DNA from: Bacillus cereus ATCC 14579
GTDB lineage: Bacteria > Bacillota > Bacilli > Bacillales > Bacillaceae_G
NCBI RefSeq assembly: GCF_000007825.1
Contig: NC_004722.1
Location: forward strand, 2,334,501-2,398,500
DNA: 64,000 nucleotides
Direction of reading: 5' to 3'
Positions 17,305 to 25,984 of the stretch are shown piece after piece (positions within the stretch are counted from its first letter, which is position 1; the number at the start of each line of letters is the position of its first letter). The notes under the pieces were generated by a model. The model saw only the letters and a program-made list of their open reading frames with translations. It did not search any database and was not told the origin of the DNA. Made by a program: the position numbers and the translations under genes.

Positions 17305-17559
17305 TTGGTTAAAAGAAAAGGTATTGAAGCGAGCGAGTATTTTCATTATACATTCCGCAATTATCGAAATAGAACAAGAGAAGTTTATGAAGGATTAAAC
17401 TCGTATTGGTGTACGATCGTTGGAAACTGGAAAACTAATTTGTTAGTTTTTATCGATGAGGAACTCGAGAAGCACCACTGCCATCCTTATGGGGAAATTG
17501 CTTACGACGACGATGAAGGTAATGTAGTGATAATATGCGAAATAAGAAAAAAGGACTAG
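17305..17559 (+). pseudogene. C-terminal part of an unknown protein, probably 5'-broken
   Basis: The frame encodes a coherent cysteine-, histidine- and acid-rich domain ending GEIAYDDDEGNVVIICEIR. It opens only at a TTG with no ribosome site. The in-frame extension upstream reaches a TAG at 17269, while a different frame over 17240-17300 reads like protein too, suggesting an upstream frameshift. I recognise no family. It sits at the left edge of a stretch rich in small gene fragments. Confidence 0.4.
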
Positions 17560-18096
17560 CAGTCGTACCTGCCGTCCTTTAATAGGAGAAAAAGTAATCT
17601 TGTTTAGAACTACGCATAAACAGAAAATCTGCTTGTAATTAGTTTTACCCTAAATATACGTGTCTATACAAAAAAGGGATAAGTAAAAAATACTTATCCC
17701 CGGAAGGGAAATCCCAAGTACCAAAATGGCTCGTATTGGTCTGCAGGTTCAAAAGTAGTATATGTAAAACGAAAAATCTCATACAAAAAGCAGACAACGA
17801 TTTTGGTTGTCTGCCAGTGAGTTCAATGAGTTAGCTAATTGTGATAATTTGCATCCCCATTGCGAGAAGAGTGAAGCTGCTAGTTCAAACAGCTTGTTGG
17901 TATTATTTTCGATTTCTTAAAAAATATACATCAAAAGAAAGAGGTATTAGCCATGGACACGGCAGCTTGAAAGTAGTATGTATTTTTATTTGAAAAATAT
18001 TCAAGGGGTGAAGAAACATGGAATGTTTAATAAAGGTGTTTGTTTTATTAATCAGTTAATTAATAAAACAAAATAGTTATTTGGGAGAAAGGGAAA
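17560..18096. other. non-coding spacer with two hairpins
   Basis: No convincing gene. Hairpins at 17675-17702 (GGGATAAGTA/TACTTATCCC) and 17792-17816 (GCAGACAAC/GTTGTCTGC). The rest is AT-rich fragments with very short frames. Confidence 0.5.
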
Positions 18097-18243
18097 ATGA
18101 ATATGAGATGAATTGAAGCTGTTGAAAAATTACTTGAAGTGATGAAAGAATGCTTTTGGAACGGAACATCTTTAAAGGGTGAAGCTAATGATTTTAATAT
18201 TGTATCTTGGCTGATTGAAGAAGCGACGCGTAAAACAAAATAA
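18097..18243 (+). pseudogene. small gene with TGA at codon 5
   Basis: GGGAGAAAGGGAAA precedes ATG AAT ATG AGA, then TGA at 18109-18111. The same frame continues with a clean 43-codon stretch (IEAVEKLLEVMKECFWNG... ending ATRKTK). The stop may replace a tryptophan codon. A 48-residue phage-like small protein is likely the ancestor; family unknown. Confidence 0.45.
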
Positions 18244-18274
18244 AAATTTCATTTTGTAGCAAAGGGGAATAGAT

Positions 18275-18361
18275 ATGTGTACTTATTGGGGAAAAGTAGA
18301 TAAAGAGTTCTTTAAGAGGCAAGAACCGGAACAAAATAAAAGAGCAGCTAGCAAAAGCTAA
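18275..18361 (+). CDS. possible 28-residue peptide
   Basis: AAAGGGGAATAGAT precedes an ATG opening MCTYWGKVDKEFFKRQEPEQ and 8 more residues. The stop falls inside a hairpin-forming repeat (18339-18362) that recurs near 26850. Short and of unknown function; it may be a gene remnant. Confidence 0.35.
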   Translation: MCTYWGKVDKEFFKRQEPEQNKRAASKS

Positions 18362-18440
18362 CTGCTCAATACAAGGAGATACAGAGAAGACTACTTTAAA
18401 TGAATGTTGGCATACAGCCTACATACAGTATTGACCGAAT
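18335..18440 (+). repeat. dispersed repeat, copy 1 (AGCAGCTAGC hairpin type)
   Basis: The hairpin AAGAGCAGCTAGC...GCTAACTGCT, then GGAGATACAGAGAAGA, and finally ACAGTATTGACCGAATATT. The same order occurs at 26840-26938, and in both places a small membrane-protein gene follows on the minus strand. Confidence 0.6.
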
Positions 18441-18442
18441 AT

Positions 18443-18655
18443 TTATTTTAAATTCAATTTATTTAAAGTAAATATTCCAACAGATAAAATGGTTGCGCCT
18501 GCTACAGAACCTAGCCAGTCTCTCCAGCCTAATGTATTTAAAGATGCATCTGTTAAATCCGTAATTAAGAAGATAGCAAACATTAATACACCAAATGCTA
18601 AGCATCCCCAAAATGTTTGCAAATATTTAATCATTTTCTTTCGGAACTTGCTCAT
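18443..18655 (-). CDS. small two-helix membrane protein
   Basis: A 70-residue protein with two membrane helices (residues about 15-34 and 48-65) and a basic N-terminus. The ATG at 18655 follows AAGGGTGATTTAT; an upstream GTG at 18664 is less likely. No family recognised. It lies next to the hairpin repeat, like the membrane gene at 26955-27254. Confidence 0.55.
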   Translation of the reverse strand: MSKFRKKMIKYLQTFWGCLAFGVLMFAIFLITDLTDASLNTLGWRDWLGSVAGATILSVGIFTLNKLNLK

Positions 18656-18949
18656 ATAAATCACCCTTATTAATAATTATGATTTTTATAAATAAATTAT
18701 CGCATGTGCAAAAATTAAAAGTACAAAATATGCAATATTACATATTGGAACTCAACAAAATACTCCATTGATAAGTACATAGATCGAACGAAGGCATCGT
18801 TCTTTTCCTAAAATGAAAGGTGACAATAAGAAACATGAGATACGTTTTAAACAAATTGAGCGGACGTTAAAAAATAAAAATTTATAAAGGAAATAGAAAG
18901 TATGGTGTTGTATATGTACGATAATAGGAAACTTTTTGCAAACTAAACA

Positions 18950-18978
18950 TATAATTTTAATAGACCGACAGTCGGTCT
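18950..18978 (+). promoter_or_regulatory. tetR promoter -10 box and autoregulatory operator
   Basis: TATAAT at 18950-18955 is followed at 18962-18978 by the perfect palindrome AGACCGAC-A-GTCGGTCT, placed over the expected transcription start. The second copy lies before the exporter. Confidence 0.75.
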
Positions 18979-18997
18979 GGTGGGAAGGAGAACTTGA

Positions 18998-19633
18998 ATG
19001 CGAATTGTAAAGGAGTATGAGGAGCGTAGAAAGGAAATTTTAGAAACAGCTGAGCGTTTGTTTCTTACGAAAGGTTATACGAAAACAACCGTGAATGATA
19101 TTTTAAAAGAAATTGGTATAGCAAAGGGGACGTTTTATCATTATTTTAAGTCGAAGGAGGAAGTAATGGATGAAATCATTATGAGGATTATTAAAGAGGA
19201 TGTCACTAAGGCGAAAAGGATTGTCTCCAATCCCGATATCCACGTTTTAGATAAGTTATTTAAAATTTTAATGGAACAATCACCAAAATCAGGAGATGTC
19301 AAAGAAAAAATGATTGAACAATTCCATCAACCAAATAATGCAGAAATGCATCAGAAAAGTTTAGTGCAATCCATTATACATTTATCTCCTGTATTAACGG
19401 AAGTTTTAGAGCAAGGAATAGAAGAAGGCATATTTTATACTCCATACCCACAAGAAACAATTGAATTATTACTCTCTTCAGCACAAGTCATATTTGATGA
19501 TGGTTTATTTCAGTGGAAACCGGAAGAAATGATGAGAAGAGCTAAGGCTTATATTAAAATGATGGAAGTATCTGTTGGAGCAAAAGAAGGGTCCTTTGAT
19601 TATATGATCGAGGTTTTAATGAAACAGAAATAG
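18998..19633 (+). CDS. TetR-family transcriptional repressor
   Basis: A 211-residue regulator. The N-terminal HTH (ETAERLFLTKGYTKTTVNDI, then GIAKGTFYHYFKSKEEV) is classical TetR; the C-terminal helical ligand domain is unlike named members. ATG follows AAGGAG by seven bases. Palindromic operators lie before this gene and before the MFS gene behind it, so it is very probably an autoregulated repressor of that exporter, relieved by an unknown ligand. Confidence 0.92.
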   Translation: MRIVKEYEERRKEILETAERLFLTKGYTKTTVNDILKEIGIAKGTFYHYFKSKEEVMDEIIMRIIKEDVTKAKRIVSNPDIHVLDKLFKILMEQSPKSGDVKEKMIEQFHQPNNAEMHQKSLVQSIIHLSPVLTEVLEQGIEEGIFYTPYPQETIELLLSSAQVIFDDGLFQWKPEEMMRRAKAYIKMMEVSVGAKEGSFDYMIEVLMKQK

Positions 19634-19655
19634 CTTTTTTCTGTTTGGGTGTTAT

Positions 19656-19672
19656 AGACCGGCAGTCGGTCT
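19656..19672. promoter_or_regulatory. TetR operator 2, before the MFS exporter
   Basis: AGACCGGC-A-GTCGGTCT differs from operator 1 (18962-18978) by one base. It fills the short gap between tetR and the exporter. Confidence 0.75.
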
Positions 19673-19691
19673 AGACTAAATGAAGGATGTG

Positions 19692-20942
19692 ATGAGGATG
19701 CCAGCAAGTATTCAATCTTCCTTGAAAGATTTTCACTTAATGGTAAGTGGTCAAATTATTACTATTTTAGGTTCAACACTATTACGTTTTGCTCTCTCAC
19801 TATATGTGCTAGATATAACAGGGCGTGCAGATATATTCGCAGGGTTATATGCGGTAACGAGTATTCCGTTTCTGCTAGCACCTCTTGGCGGAGCAATAGC
19901 AGATCGTTTCAACCGCCGTAATGTAATGGTCATTTTTGATTTTATAAACGCTGCTATTGTATTAAGTTTTATAGTTTTGTTATTAACTGAATCGGTATCT
20001 ATTTTATTGATTGGAACAATTATGTTTTTACTAGCAGTCATTAGTGCAATGTACGCACCAGTTGTAATGGCGAGTATTCCGCAATTAGTTCCAGAGAAAA
20101 AGTTAGAACAAGCAAACGGTATCGTAAATGGTGTGCAAGCATTATCTAATATAGTTGCACCTGTACTAGGAGGAATATTATACGGCATAATTGGTTTGAA
20201 AATGCTCGTAATAACAAGTTGTCTTGCTTTCTTTTTATCTGCGATTTTAGAAATGTTTATTACAATACCATTTATAAAAAGAATACAGGAAGGCCATATC
20301 GTACCGACAATTGTAAAAGATATGAAAGAAGGTTTTCTTTATGTTTTAAAGCAACCTTTTATTTTGAAAGCTATGTTACTTGCAGCTTTACTAAACTTAA
20401 TTTTGACACCGTTATTTGTTGTTGGAGGACCTATTATGTTACGAGTAACTATGCAGAGTAGCGATACGATGTATGGAATTGGAATGGGATTAATTGATTT
20501 TGCAACCATATTATGGGCATTGTCAATCGGTTTCTTTGCTAAAAAGTTACAGATGAGAACATTATATAATTGGATGCTTATCATAGCTTTATTAGTAATG
20601 CCAGTGGCACTATCAGTTACACCGTTTATTCTTAATTTAGGACCCTATCCACCATTTATCCTCTTTATACTTTCTTCTCTTCTAATCGCAATGATTATGA
20701 CAATTGTATCCATCTATGTGATTACTGTAGTCCAAAAGAAAACACCAAATGAAAATCTAGGAAAAGTGATGGCAATTATAACAGCGGTATCTCAATGTAT
20801 GGCACCAATTGGGCAAGTCGTATATGGTTTTATGTTTGAAGGATTCAGTACGAAAATTTATTTACCTATATTTGCTATTAGTTTCATAATGATATTAATA
20901 GCTATAGTGACGAAGAAAATATTAAGAAATGAAGGGAACTAG
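19692..20942 (+). CDS. MFS transporter, macrolide-efflux-like
   Basis: A membrane protein of about 416 residues and 12 helices. GGAIADRFNRRNVM is the loop 2-3 signature; the overall order resembles the MefA/enterobactin-exporter branch. An in-frame ATG at 19680 has no ribosome site; AAGGA at 19683-19687 fits the ATG at 19692 or 19698. It forms a unit with tetR. The natural substrate is unknown. The gene is followed at once by a decayed ABC permease gene. Confidence 0.87.
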   Translation: MRMPASIQSSLKDFHLMVSGQIITILGSTLLRFALSLYVLDITGRADIFAGLYAVTSIPFLLAPLGGAIADRFNRRNVMVIFDFINAAIVLSFIVLLLTESVSILLIGTIMFLLAVISAMYAPVVMASIPQLVPEKKLEQANGIVNGVQALSNIVAPVLGGILYGIIGLKMLVITSCLAFFLSAILEMFITIPFIKRIQEGHIVPTIVKDMKEGFLYVLKQPFILKAMLLAALLNLILTPLFVVGGPIMLRVTMQSSDTMYGIGMGLIDFATILWALSIGFFAKKLQMRTLYNWMLIIALLVMPVALSVTPFILNLGPYPPFILFILSSLLIAMIMTIVSIYVITVVQKKTPNENLGKVMAIITAVSQCMAPIGQVVYGFMFEGFSTKIYLPIFAISFIMILIAIVTKKILRNEGN

Positions 20943-20960
20943 CTTCATATGATTAGGAGA

Positions 20961-21663
20961 ATGTTAAAAAGAGATTTCTCTAAAAATAAAATGATAATTA
21001 TCATTTTATTTATGTTTATCAAGTTATCAAGTTTTTAATGGCTAGTGCTTCAAGTAACGTTATAAATCTATGATCGATTGTTTAAAGTATCAAGCGCACC
21101 GCACGTCGTACAGATTCATACCGGAGAAATAAATCAAAAGTCAATGGATTCATTTGTAGAAAAAACTCCTTTTGTAAAAAAGTAGCAAACGGCAGAGATG
21201 ATCCAAGTACAAGTAAACGGGTATAACATTTTTATACAAAATAAAAATAAGGCGAACATAATAGCGTAATAGATATTAGTTCCGTGAAACAAAACGCTAA
21301 TTTTAATTTTTTATTAGATTTAAATAATAAAGTGATACAGATTAGTAAAGGGGAAATAGGTGTACCGATTTATTTTATGCAAAAATACAATCTGCATATT
21401 GGAGATGAAATATGGATTATAAAAAATAATATAGAACAAGAATTTACGATATCAGCATGTGTTCGTGATGTTCAAATGAATCCATCAATCGTTAGTTCAA
21501 AGCGATTTGTAATAAGCAATGAAGACTTAGAAAGATTAAAACGAAATTTGGGAGAACGAGAATATCTTATTGAATTTCAGTTAACAGATGTAAATTAGAT
21601 AAATGAATTTGAAGATTTATACCAGTCATCGAACTTACCTCAAAAAGGATTAGGAATTTGCTA
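20961..21663 (+). pseudogene. truncated and frameshifted FtsX/MacB-type ABC permease
   Basis: AGGAGA precedes ATG at 20961, which opens MLKRDFSKNKMIIIILF, a typical permease N-terminus with its first membrane helix. The frame breaks near 21030 (a T appears lost in SSF-LMAS), again near 21070, meets TAG near 21182, and breaks near 21270. Coherent protein resumes at 21284-21598 (LLDLNNKVIQISKGE... QLTDVN), then TAG, then INEFEDLYQSSNLP to 21663. The remaining two thirds of a permease, including the three C-terminal helices, are missing. An ATPase remnant of the same sort lies at 39014-39246. Confidence 0.7.
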
Positions 21664-21683
21664 AATAGGAAGGGGAAAATAAA

Positions 21684-22138
21684 ATGAACGCTATGGAAAA
21701 CGGTGTATATGAAACAACCAGATTAGTTAGTGAATCAATGGAATGACAAGCTGTAATGAATATCAATCAAATTTGTGAATTAGATCAATATCAAGAAGCG
21801 ACATTATGTACATGGAATACAAATAACGATTTTGGTAGAGTTGTTTTAAATGCAGCATTAGGGCTTACGGGAGAAGTTGGTGAGGTTGCTGATGTTGTAA
21901 AAAAGCAATTTTTCATGGTCATGGATTTGATCCAGCTTATTGTCCAGGAGAAGAAGAAGGAAATACACATAAAATCGCTTTAGAGATAGGGGACATCTTG
22001 TACTACAGTTCAATCATGTCTCACGAAAGGGAATATACCCTAGGAGATATTGCTCAAATGAATATATCTAAATTAGCAACAAGATATCCAGACGGATTTA
22101 GTCGAGAAGCTAGTCAAAATCGTGTAGATGTGAAATGA
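21684..22138 (+). pseudogene. MazG-like nucleotide pyrophosphohydrolase, frameshifted
   Basis: From ATG at 21684 (AGGAAGGGGAAAATAA upstream) the frame meets TGA at codon 21, resumes as MNINQICELDQYQEATL..., carries the MazG helix LGLTGEVGEVADVVKK, and then shifts frame in an A-run at about 21898-21904. The other frame restores HGHGFDPAYCPGEEEGN, ALEIGDILYYSS and YPDGFSREASQNRV, to TGA at 22136-22138. The EVGEVAD and EIGD acidic metal motifs are in separate frames, so no active enzyme is expected unless ribosomes slip. Confidence 0.75.
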
Positions 22139-22150
22139 AAATCGTAATAA

Positions 22151-22190
22151 AAAAGAGCCATGAGTGGAAAGGCTCATGGCTCCTTATATA
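22151..22190 (+). terminator. hairpin terminator after the mazG pseudogene
   Basis: A 10-bp perfect stem GAGCCATGAG/CTCATGGCTC is followed by CTTATAT (weak tail). Confidence 0.65.
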
Positions 22191-22369
22191 AGGGTAATGA
22201 TTTTATAGGTAAATATTATTATGAAATCCCAAAAAATTAAATATAAGTCAATTAATTGGTATAGAATTTGGATTTTATTTAAAAGAAGGAACGGAGGAAT
22301 ATGTAAAAGACTTTGAAAGGTCCATAAAAAAAGAATTCAGTAAAACTCTGAATTCTTCTACACGTGATT

Positions 22370-22778
22370 TTATTTGTTAATCCATTTAGAAATAATAGGA
22401 TAATGAAACTCTTTTTCTTGTAGCGCATATAAAATCCCTTTTATAGACCCGAAAATTAACAAAAGGAACAGTATTAGATATAAAGGAGCTATGCCGAAAA
22501 TAATCAAAGTATTATTTGAAGTCAAGTCTAAATTAGACAAGGATAGCATTAAGATTCTTATTGCGAAGAGATTCCAAATTACTGTAATTATCCAAATGAA
22601 TAGTTGATAAAACACAGCTTCAAGGATATTTTTTTTGAATGTTTTGTGATTTGTATACAAAATAAAAAATCAACGGTATATAAAAAATTGTGATGCTAAA
22701 GAAAATAAGAATAAAAAAAGATAATAAGGTAAGAAAATGCATAATTAATTTTATGTTCTTTTCTTGAGCTAGAATCAT
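22370..22778 (-). pseudogene. DUF4870-like membrane protein, frameshifted
   Basis: ATG at 22778 (AGGAGGACCTTA upstream) opens MILAQEKNIKLIMHFLT with two helices as far as FVYKSQ. The continuation NHKTFKKNILEAVFYQ with two more helices is in the next frame, so one base has been gained or lost near 22650. Reassembled, it gives a protein of about 135 residues with the four-helix DUF4870/Tic20-like layout. The region is 409 bases, not divisible by three. Confidence 0.65.
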
Positions 22779-22853
22779 TAAGGTCCTCCTATATGTATGA
22801 GATTTGTTGTAGCTATTATATTTTAAGATTTTCATTATGGTAATAATGCGCTA

Positions 22854-23345
22854 CTAAAAAAAATTACTACTGCCTACAGTTAAAGTTCCGCTTTCTGCTG
22901 CAGAAAATTGTATATCTATTGTTTGGCTAGCAACGGATACTAAATTTTTTCTTATAGTTATTCTTAGAGTAGAAGTCGTACCTAAAGTTGGATTAAATCC
23001 TATATTGGCACTGAATAAATAGATACCATTTATAGGGGCTGTAAATGTATTCGTTACTGAAGAATACCCTCCACCATTATTAAATATTATATTACCATAC
23101 GATACTTGAATATCTGCAGGAGGAGTAAAAGACTGTGCACCATTTTTTTCTGCACGAAAATTAATGTTAAATGTGGGTCCGGTAGGTCCAGTGTCGCCGG
23201 TAGCCCCAGTGTTGCCAGTAGGTCCGGTAATTCCAGTAGGCAGAGTAAATGATGGGATTGGTGGGAAAGTAGGCCCGACTAGGTCGGGAGAAATTGAAAT
23301 TTCAGATTTTATTTTAGGTGAATTGAATCTGTCTTTTCTAGACAT
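22854..23345 (-). CDS. BclA-like exosporium protein with short collagen-like region
   Basis: A 163-residue spore-surface protein. The N-terminal leader (PDLVGPTFPPIPSFTLPTG) matches the exosporium-targeting sequence of BclA-family proteins. Residues about 38-60 are GXT collagen-like triplets (GITGPTGNTGATGDTGPTGPT region), and residues about 62-163 form a C1q/TNF-like beta domain that trimerises. It ends early: an eight-A run at 22856-22863 (T-run in the gene) puts TAG right after SSNFF, while one base fewer would give SSNFFSSALLP then stop. Neighbouring genes are also spore-surface-like. Confidence 0.82.
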   Translation of the reverse strand: MSRKDRFNSPKIKSEISISPDLVGPTFPPIPSFTLPTGITGPTGNTGATGDTGPTGPTFNINFRAEKNGAQSFTPPADIQVSYGNIIFNNGGGYSSVTNTFTAPINGIYLFSANIGFNPTLGTTSTLRITIRKNLVSVASQTIDIQFSAAESGTLTVGSSNFF

Positions 23346-23493
23346 ATGTATATCATCCTCTCTAAGAATAGCAGATTATATCCAGTAGATGCATGATATG
23401 AATTGGGTGTGATTGTATTTTGAGATAATAAGAAATAAATTTATCTAATCTAACTATAAAAATTAGAACTAAACAAAAGCGTTAATTTATTAT

Positions 23494-23540
23494 AAAAAAT
23501 GGGTGACTCAGCAATTGTGTCAGCCGAGTCACCCAATACT
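23494..23540 (-). terminator. terminator for the upstream minus-strand gene
   Basis: The stem GGGTGACTC/GAGTCACCC reads on the minus strand into CATTTTTTATA. It closes the gene at 23655-24119. Confidence 0.75.
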
Positions 23541-23654
23541 ATTGATTTTAGATAATAATCTTTTTCTATATGTAGTTATAGTGAGTTCTAAGAGGTTAAC
23601 TCCAAACCGCAGTTAAAGGACAAAGAAATTTATTTTAGAAAGTATTAGATTTAA

Positions 23655-24119
23655 CTATGTTAATGCTACAACAGCAAGAGTCAAGCCCAATGTATTTAAT
23701 GTATTAGAATATGGTCCTACATTAATAGTAAGAGTACTTGTTATACCTGAAGGTGTAGTGAAAATTGCGGGTGCTGATACAGAAGTGAATCCTGCAGTAT
23801 ATCCCAGAGAAGTACCAGATCCAATGATTGGATTATTATTAAGATACATAGTGATACCTGCCAAATTACCTCCTGGTTGAATGATAACTTGTACTTCATA
23901 GATTGCCAAATAGGTTCTTCCACCTTCAAGTAAAACAGTTGTTGGTGGTGTGAACGAGATTGCTGTACCATTAGAATTTGCCACGGTATCTAGTGGAATC
24001 GCGGAATTTACAGAAACTATTGATGGGGTAGTTTGAACAACATTTAAGCTATTAGCCGTGGGGGATGGACAAGTGCAAGGTTTGTGAATGTTAGAGTTGT
24101 TATCATTTTGGAAATTCAC
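23655..24119 (-). CDS. BclA C-terminal-domain-like spore-surface protein
   Basis: A 154-residue protein lacking collagen repeats. After a CTCPSP-containing N-terminal segment, residues about 35-154 show the alternating-strand pattern of BclA C-terminal-type beta domains (SFTPPTTVLLEGGRTYLAIY, then INVGPYSNTLN). There is no signal peptide, as expected for mother-cell-made spore proteins. It neighbours a BclA-like gene and a glycosyltransferase, supporting an exosporium role. Assignment is by fold-like pattern rather than a catalytic motif. Confidence 0.6.
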   Translation of the reverse strand: MNFQNDNNSNIHKPCTCPSPTANSLNVVQTTPSIVSVNSAIPLDTVANSNGTAISFTPPTTVLLEGGRTYLAIYEVQVIIQPGGNLAGITMYLNNNPIIGSGTSLGYTAGFTSVSAPAIFTTPSGITSTLTINVGPYSNTLNTLGLTLAVVALT

Positions 24120-24311
24120 AAATAATCAAGCTCCTTTGCGTAAAAAAATTTTTATCCTATATAAAACGTAGCTTTTTTGTATCTAAGTTATTTTTAATAA
24201 ATTTTTAAAGATAAATCGAATATTGTTGGTCAGTCGACTCATAAAAGTATTCGATACTCTGGGATTTCAAAGTGCATCTGATAAATATATATGAATGTTT
24301 TTTTAAGGACA

Positions 24312-25103
24312 TTACTGTAAGTTAGGAAAACATAAATCTGGAAATAAAACTTGATATTCCGGGTTTAACCGAAGATCAGTAGTTGAGGTTGTAAAGTGTA
24401 TATAATTTTTTTCTAATTTATCTAGTGTTGCCAGATGATGAGTACCTAAGTCACGCTGGATGCTATGTTTAGAAAGAGTAGGCCCAATTTGTAATTTTCG
24501 GTTTTTCATAGCAGTATTCCAGGGACTGTAAAAGAATTTTAAAATGAAAGCAGGATACATGTAAACGATAAATGGATGAGGTGACCAATGTCGCCCTGCC
24601 CAATAGTTACCATGCGAATAATGGTGGATTAATCTACCACCATAGTATGGAGCAGGTGGATTAGGAGGGATTATTCTCCCATGATAACGCTGTTTGACAA
24701 GGGGGATTCCGTATCTGGGATTGGTATAACCGTGAGCAGGGTCATCCACCATCAGAATAGTTCTAATAGCATACATCTTTTGCCCTAAATTGGCAAGAGA
24801 TGAGAAAAAGGCTTCCTTATCAACACAGCAAAGAAATTCAGTGGTATTTAGTACCATTTTCCATCCCGTAATTTCTTTTTCTATGTTCATTACTTCTTGA
24901 TCAACTAAAATGGCATCAAACTCTAGTACCTTTGATTCACGGATTTCCCAATGAGGTGCAAATAATTTGCATAATTCAACCGAACGATCAGTAGACCCAC
25001 GATTAATAAGAATGCCATGATCAAATAATTTTGTGTGGTGCATTAACCACCACGGAAGCAGATACTCTTCGTTATAAAAATGAGAAATTAAAGTAGTGTT
25101 AAT
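24312..25103 (-). CDS. GT2-like glycosyltransferase with apparent ATT start
   Basis: A protein of about 264 residues with a GT-A-type N-terminus (TTLISHFYNEEYLLPWWLMHH, then INRGSTDRSVE) typical of short family-2 glycosyltransferases, and a His/Trp/Pro-rich C-terminal half. The clear ribosome site AAAGGAGGA (25118-25110 on the minus strand) lies inside the longer TTG-started frame (25121), seven bases before ATT at 25103. ATT is therefore the best-placed start unless the TTG upstream is used. Sitting among BclA-like genes, it may decorate exosporium glycoproteins; that is inference. Confidence 0.65.
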   Translation of the reverse strand: MNTTLISHFYNEEYLLPWWLMHHTKLFDHGILINRGSTDRSVELCKLFAPHWEIRESKVLEFDAILVDQEVMNIEKEITGWKMVLNTTEFLCCVDKEAFFSSLANLGQKMYAIRTILMVDDPAHGYTNPRYGIPLVKQRYHGRIIPPNPPAPYYGGRLIHHYSHGNYWAGRHWSPHPFIVYMYPAFILKFFYSPWNTAMKNRKLQIGPTLSKHSIQRDLGTHHLATLDKLEKNYIHFTTSTTDLRLNPEYQVLFPDLCFPNLQ

Positions 25104-25241
25104 AAAAAGTCCTCCTTTCAAAATTTTGTGGAATATATCCTTATCTAGTAAGATATGTTACTTGATCTAAAAAGAATGAAGAAAGATTTTTAACAAAATA
25201 GTTAGTTTAATAAAAACCGGAAAATGTGGGGGAGTTAAAGG

Positions 25242-25271
25242 AGAAGAACCCTTTATATAAAGGGTTCTTCT
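25242..25271 (-). terminator. hairpin after the Ena-like gene
   Basis: Perfect stem AGAAGAACCC/GGGTTCTTCT just beyond the gene's 3' end. No strong T-run. Confidence 0.5.
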
Positions 25272-25285
25272 GGTGATTTAATCTA

Positions 25286-25750
25286 TCAATTACATTCGTG
25301 GTAATATTTATCACATGAATCGTTATTATCGTTACAGCATATACAGAATGTTTTTTGAACAAATAAACTAACTACACTAGTAGAACCTTCTTGCTTTGTA
25401 AGAGTAAGACTTTGAAAATCTTCAACTTGAAATATTTTTGTTTGAACAGGTTGTAATGTAGTAGTAATTGGTACGTTAGATCTTCTTGTTAGAATAGTTA
25501 CTTGAACGGGTGCACTCATACCGACAACGAATAACTGAATTAATGTTTTATTATGATTGTTTGTAAAATCCTCAAATACAGTTTGTGGAGCGGTGGTTTC
25601 AAGGAAAACAGATACAGGTATATTCCCATTTGCATTTTCTGCAGAACCAGCTATCGTATGAGTTTCAATAAAACAGTTGTTTTTTTGATTGTTGGAATGC
25701 GATTGATTTTTATAATATTTTTTACCATCTTTATAAAAGTAATCAGCCAT
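25286..25750 (-). CDS. spore-surface protein, possibly DUF3992/endospore-appendage-like
   Basis: A 154-residue protein with a Lys/Tyr/Asn-rich head (DYFYKDGKKYYKNQ), a beta-rich middle (APVQVTILTRRSN, then a Q-rich turn, FQVEDFQSLTL), and a cysteine cluster at the end (FCICCND, then CDKYYHEC). The strand order and the ITIL...FxVxxFQSL pattern resemble DUF3992 proteins that build B. cereus spore appendages (Ena), but similarity is judged by eye. Cysteines would suit disulphide-linked assembly. Start ATG follows GAAGGGAGC on the minus strand. Confidence 0.5.
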   Translation of the reverse strand: MADYFYKDGKKYYKNQSHSNNQKNNCFIETHTIAGSAENANGNIPVSVFLETTAPQTVFEDFTNNHNKTLIQLFVVGMSAPVQVTILTRRSNVPITTTLQPVQTKIFQVEDFQSLTLTKQEGSTSVVSLFVQKTFCICCNDNNDSCDKYYHECN

Positions 25751-25984
25751 ATGAATTTAAAGCTCCCTTCTTTTAGATATCTATATAGTCTATTTAATAA
25801 AGTGAAGTAGTGCTTGTAAGACATAATAAAATCCGCTCTCGTAATTATCTGAAAATGTTATTTAGAAATTAAAGAGCGCCATTCAAGGCGCTCTCGGATA
25901 AAAAATAATATTGAAAAAGAATACCACATTATATTTTATGCATGTTCTTAATAAATGTGTAGTTTTTAACAAAATCCTTATTTG

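Noticed and set aside
20984..21011. A 28-base perfect palindrome (AAATAAAATGATAA and its complement) resembling a Fur box
   Set aside because: It lies inside the coding start of the permease pseudogene (KNKMIIIILF) and has even symmetry, unlike the usual Fur 7-1-7 layout; probably chance from AT-rich codons.
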